A model generated the notes under the pieces. It was given only the letters and a program-made list of their open reading frames with translations, was not told the DNA's origin and did not search any database. From positions 181,043-245,042 of the forward strand of contig JAVXUO010002873.1 of assembly GCA_033065855.1 (NCBI GenBank): DNA of 64,000 nt. The letters are read 5' to 3'. Shown piece after piece: positions 62,664 to 64,000 of the stretch. Made by a program: the position numbers and the translations under genes. The first letter of the stretch is position 1. The number at the start of each line of letters is the position of its first letter. Source of the stretch: Escallonia rubra (lineage: Eukaryota; Streptophyta; Magnoliopsida; Escalloniales; Escalloniaceae).

Positions 62664-64000
62664 TAGACCTGGCAAACGGGTAAATCCGGCGGGTCCGGGT
62701 AAGACCCGATCGGGTACGGATAAAACGGGTACGGATAAAAATTACCCGGTTTTTTCCGGGTAGCTGTTTCATGTGCCCGTACCCAGTTTGTACGGGCCGG
62801 GTGTTACCCGCGGGTATGACCACTTTTTTTGACTTTTTTCAATCTTTCTTTTTTTTAAACCATAGTTTATCATTTTTACAATTGCCATTTGCCAATCTAC
62901 TTTCTTATTAACAACCAGACAGCTATTGCATTCTCTGTTTCTACTTTCTTATTAAAGGTACTTCAATTTCAATTTATGTAAATTACTCATATCACTTACT
63001 CCTACTTAATTACTCACGACTTAGTACTTACTACTACTTAGTACACGTTAATATAAGTACCATAAGATCGAACGTTAACATCAACTCATCAAGCATGCAT
63101 CAAGCCCCATCCCTCACGCCCACCCACAATCCAAAATTAGACAATTTAACTTAAACATAAAACATCACATGGATAATAATTTAAAAAGTCTTCAAGTCTT
63201 CAACTAATTCATTCAACTTCCCAATCCGCATCACTTCAAGTCTTTAGGCATCCATCAAACTTCTTGCATCCAACGAACCATCCATGCTCGGACTACTCGG
63301 CAAACTTAGCACCAATTCACTATCTTCGGGATCTTCACCTACATTTAAGCACGTGGTTAAACTATATCTCAAAACACATAAATAGATTTATAATTTTAAT
63401 GCTTCACAACTAAAAACTTACTTTGAATTGCATTACAGTTCATAGAATCATAGGCAGCAGTGACAAATGTAGTACAGAGAATCAGAGATGCATGATTTTC
63501 AGAATTTCAGCAATACCAATCCCAAAAATACAATCAAACACAAGAAACCATTTAATCTATTAGCAATATTCAACAGTCCAAACTCCATAGTTCCAAATCT
63601 TCTCAATATTCAACAATCCAAAACTGGCAAACTCCAAATCATCATGCATTCATTCAACAGTCCAAAAATCTAACTTATTTTCATTGAGGTGTGGTCGGTA
63701 TTCATAATAAATGATTAAATGAGGAGTTTAAAGAGGGACGACTAACCTTGCTCGTAAAAATCCGTGACGAACAGAGGTGAACGGCGGTGGTGGTGGAGCT
63801 TCAAGATGTCGGGCAACACCGAATCACCGATCGACAGCGCCGCAAGCCTGCAACCGTGTTAATCTGTTGGCCGAAGTCGGAGAAGTAGATCAGTACTCAG
63901 TAGATGGCCGGAGTTGGAAAAGTCGTCAGCTGAGCTGAGGAGGGGCGACGCCGCTACCCGCAACGGAGGACGGTGATTGAGGCTAGCTGATGGAGGATTG
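62664..64000 (-). mobile_element. hAT-like element running off the right edge (minus orientation)
   Basis: TAGACCTGGCAAACGGGTAA at 62664 is a typical plant hAT terminus. It is followed by many GGGTA/ACCCG subterminal motifs (to about 62815). No matching opposite end occurs before 64000. On the minus strand 63745-64000 is GC-rich, leader-like, and ends at a GCAAG|GTTAGT donor. A possible spliced frame further in joins 63422-63480 (..DSMNCNAIQ) to 63249-63342 (SEDPEDSELVLSLPSSPSMD, ending RSLMDA) across consistent donor and acceptor sites. This suggests a non-autonomous element whose 5' end lies beyond the window. The product is not recognised. Confidence 0.45.

Overview
This is a plant nuclear genome window. 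It is AT-rich, its genes have short exons with GT-AG introns, and it encodes plant-only families: a phytosulfokine precursor, an EGY-type plastid protease homologue and an SHW1-like light-signalling protein. Gene content and a tRNA-derived SINE remnant fit a dicot. I do not name a species.

Genes from left to right. (1) The 3' end of an unidentified plus-strand gene (1143-1571). (2) Alpha-tubulin, minus strand, 4 exons, complete at 450 aa (3173-5860). (3) A SHORT HYPOCOTYL IN WHITE LIGHT 1-like protein, minus, 4 exons, 203 aa (9537-12939). (4) An intronless SKIP22-type F-box protein, minus, 519 aa (15781-17340). (5) EGY3, an inactive site-2-protease homologue of the chloroplast, plus, 6 exons, 577 aa (22104-27030). 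(6) PRP40A, a spliceosomal WW/FF protein, plus, 28 coding exons over 17 kb, 1025 aa (29052-46191). (7) An intronless CDC48/p97 AAA ATPase, minus, 807 aa (47227-49650). (8) A phytosulfokine precursor with the YIYTQ peptide, plus, 2 exons, 82 aa (54769-55130). (9) A short minus-strand ORF with a transit-peptide-like N-terminus (60976-61224). (10) An EVE-domain protein, plus, 155 aa (61338-61805). As usual in a plant chromosome these are separate transcription units, not a pathway cluster. PRP40A and CDC48 converge; the ORF at 60976 and the EVE gene diverge from a 113-bp spacer.

The intergenic space and long introns are full of non-autonomous DNA transposons. Two Mutator-like elements share related termini: 7321-8393 has a perfect 9-bp target duplication, and 17521-18790 carries a CW-zinc-finger-like coding scrap and an internal 298-bp duplication. 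There is a TIR element at 18801-19663 with an inverted relative at 20100-20690. A pair of small hAT-like elements lie in opposite orientation (52354-53028 and 57626-58263). A 2-kb hAT relic with an exact 8-bp target duplication and a broken transposase start lies at 58835-60806. An hAT end lies in a PRP40A intron, and another hAT-like element runs off the right edge. A SINE remnant split by an insertion lies in PRP40A intron 26.

I found no clearly new system. The observations most worth checking are the CW-like fragment inside a Mutator-like element, the intronless CDC48, the GC-rich orphan ORF just upstream of PRP40A, and the internal 24-residue repeats of the F-box protein. Exon boundaries were set by hand from reading frame, GT-AG sites and remembered family sequence; no database search was run.
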